From Mycobacterium celatum (lineage in GTDB: Bacteria; Actinomycetota; Actinomycetes; Mycobacteriales; Mycobacteriaceae), in NCBI RefSeq assembly GCF_002101595.1, contig NZ_LQOM01000033.1, positions 1 to 64,000 on the forward strand: a stretch of DNA of 64,000 nucleotides, given 5' to 3'. Within the stretch, counting starts at the first letter, position 1. Each line of letters begins with the position of its first letter. The position numbers and the translations under genes were made by a program. Shown here in pieces: positions 63,914-64,000 of the stretch. The notes under the pieces were generated by a model. The model did no database searches. It was not told the origin of the DNA and worked only from the letters and a program-made list of their open reading frames with translations.

Positions 63914-64000
63914 CTAATCACCACCGGTGCGCTGTGGCCAGGGCGCCCAGGTCAACTCGTCACCGGTGAATTTCTGCCGCAATACGTCGAGCTGCTGCTG
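63914..64000 (-). CDS. C-terminal fragment of an unrecognised gene (cut by window edge)
   Basis: On the minus strand an open frame enters from the right edge and reads QQQLDVLRQKFTGDELTWAPWPQRTGGD before a TAG at 63914. It is in the same direction as the qcrB paralogue and 100 bp upstream of it, with the BlaI-like dyad between. Only 28 residues are visible, too few for a family call. Confidence 0.5.
   Translation of the reverse strand, partial: QQQLDVLRQKFTGDELTWAPWPQRTGGD

Overview
The window is a chromosomal segment of a high-GC actinobacterium, almost certainly a non-tuberculous Mycobacterium/Mycolicibacterium. The first 23.5 kb keeps the gene order I remember for the M. tuberculosis Rv0040c-Rv0058 block: mtc28, leuS, an inserted SDR and amino-acid ABC transporter, MarR, GntR, LLM oxidoreductase, alpha/beta hydrolase, ino1, PadR, DUF1707, DUF5318, ponA1, GT87, rpsF-ssb-rpsR-rplI, dnaB. 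MmpL/MmpS, a GH6 cellulase like celA1, F420/LLM enzymes and VapBC pairs point the same way.

Region 1 (1-23.5 kb) is the conserved core. It holds translation genes (leuS, rpsF, rpsR, rplI), replication genes (ssb, dnaB), envelope synthesis (ponA1, GT87), inositol synthesis (ino1) and local regulators. DnaB carries two inteins: a 143-aa class 3 mini-intein in the P-loop and a 425-aa class 1 intein with an endonuclease domain. An almost perfect LexA box precedes dnaB. At the left edge the mtc28-like gene appears to contain an internal inversion.

Region 2 (23.5-44.9 kb) is accessory and lies between dnaB and celA1, which are close together in M. tuberculosis. It holds several small regulator-plus-catabolism modules: a TetR cluster (acetoacetate-decarboxylase-like, DJ-1/PfpI, quinone oxidoreductase) sharing six copies of one 19-bp operator-like dyad; a PucR regulator with a three-domain fatty-acid desaturase-reductase fusion; a Tat-exported DUF1906 protein; an AbrB/PIN toxin-antitoxin pair; a DUF2786 protein; an IclR-controlled SDR-ADC-amidohydrolase-amidohydrolase operon; and an XRE/MmyB regulator divergent from two aldo-keto reductases and a zinc alcohol dehydrogenase. 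A decayed LLM oxidoreductase closes it.

Region 3 (44.9-64 kb) has celA1-like GH6, a fused double-hotdog dehydratase, an MmpS-MmpL pair, class I fructose-bisphosphate aldolase, a secreted M15-like peptidase, and an operon for a ferritin-like di-iron protein with its own 3Fe-4S ferredoxin and reductase. A decayed IS607-family element abuts the C-terminal remnant of a likely TetR gene just upstream of that operon. After it come small stress and regulatory genes, an AraC-VOC-methyltransferase run, a VapBC pair, a stand-alone second cytochrome b (QcrB paralogue) with a BlaI-like operator, and the C-terminal end of an unrecognised gene at the right edge.

No rRNA, tRNA or CRISPR array was seen. All database names are from recognition of sequence motifs and remembered family members; nothing was searched.
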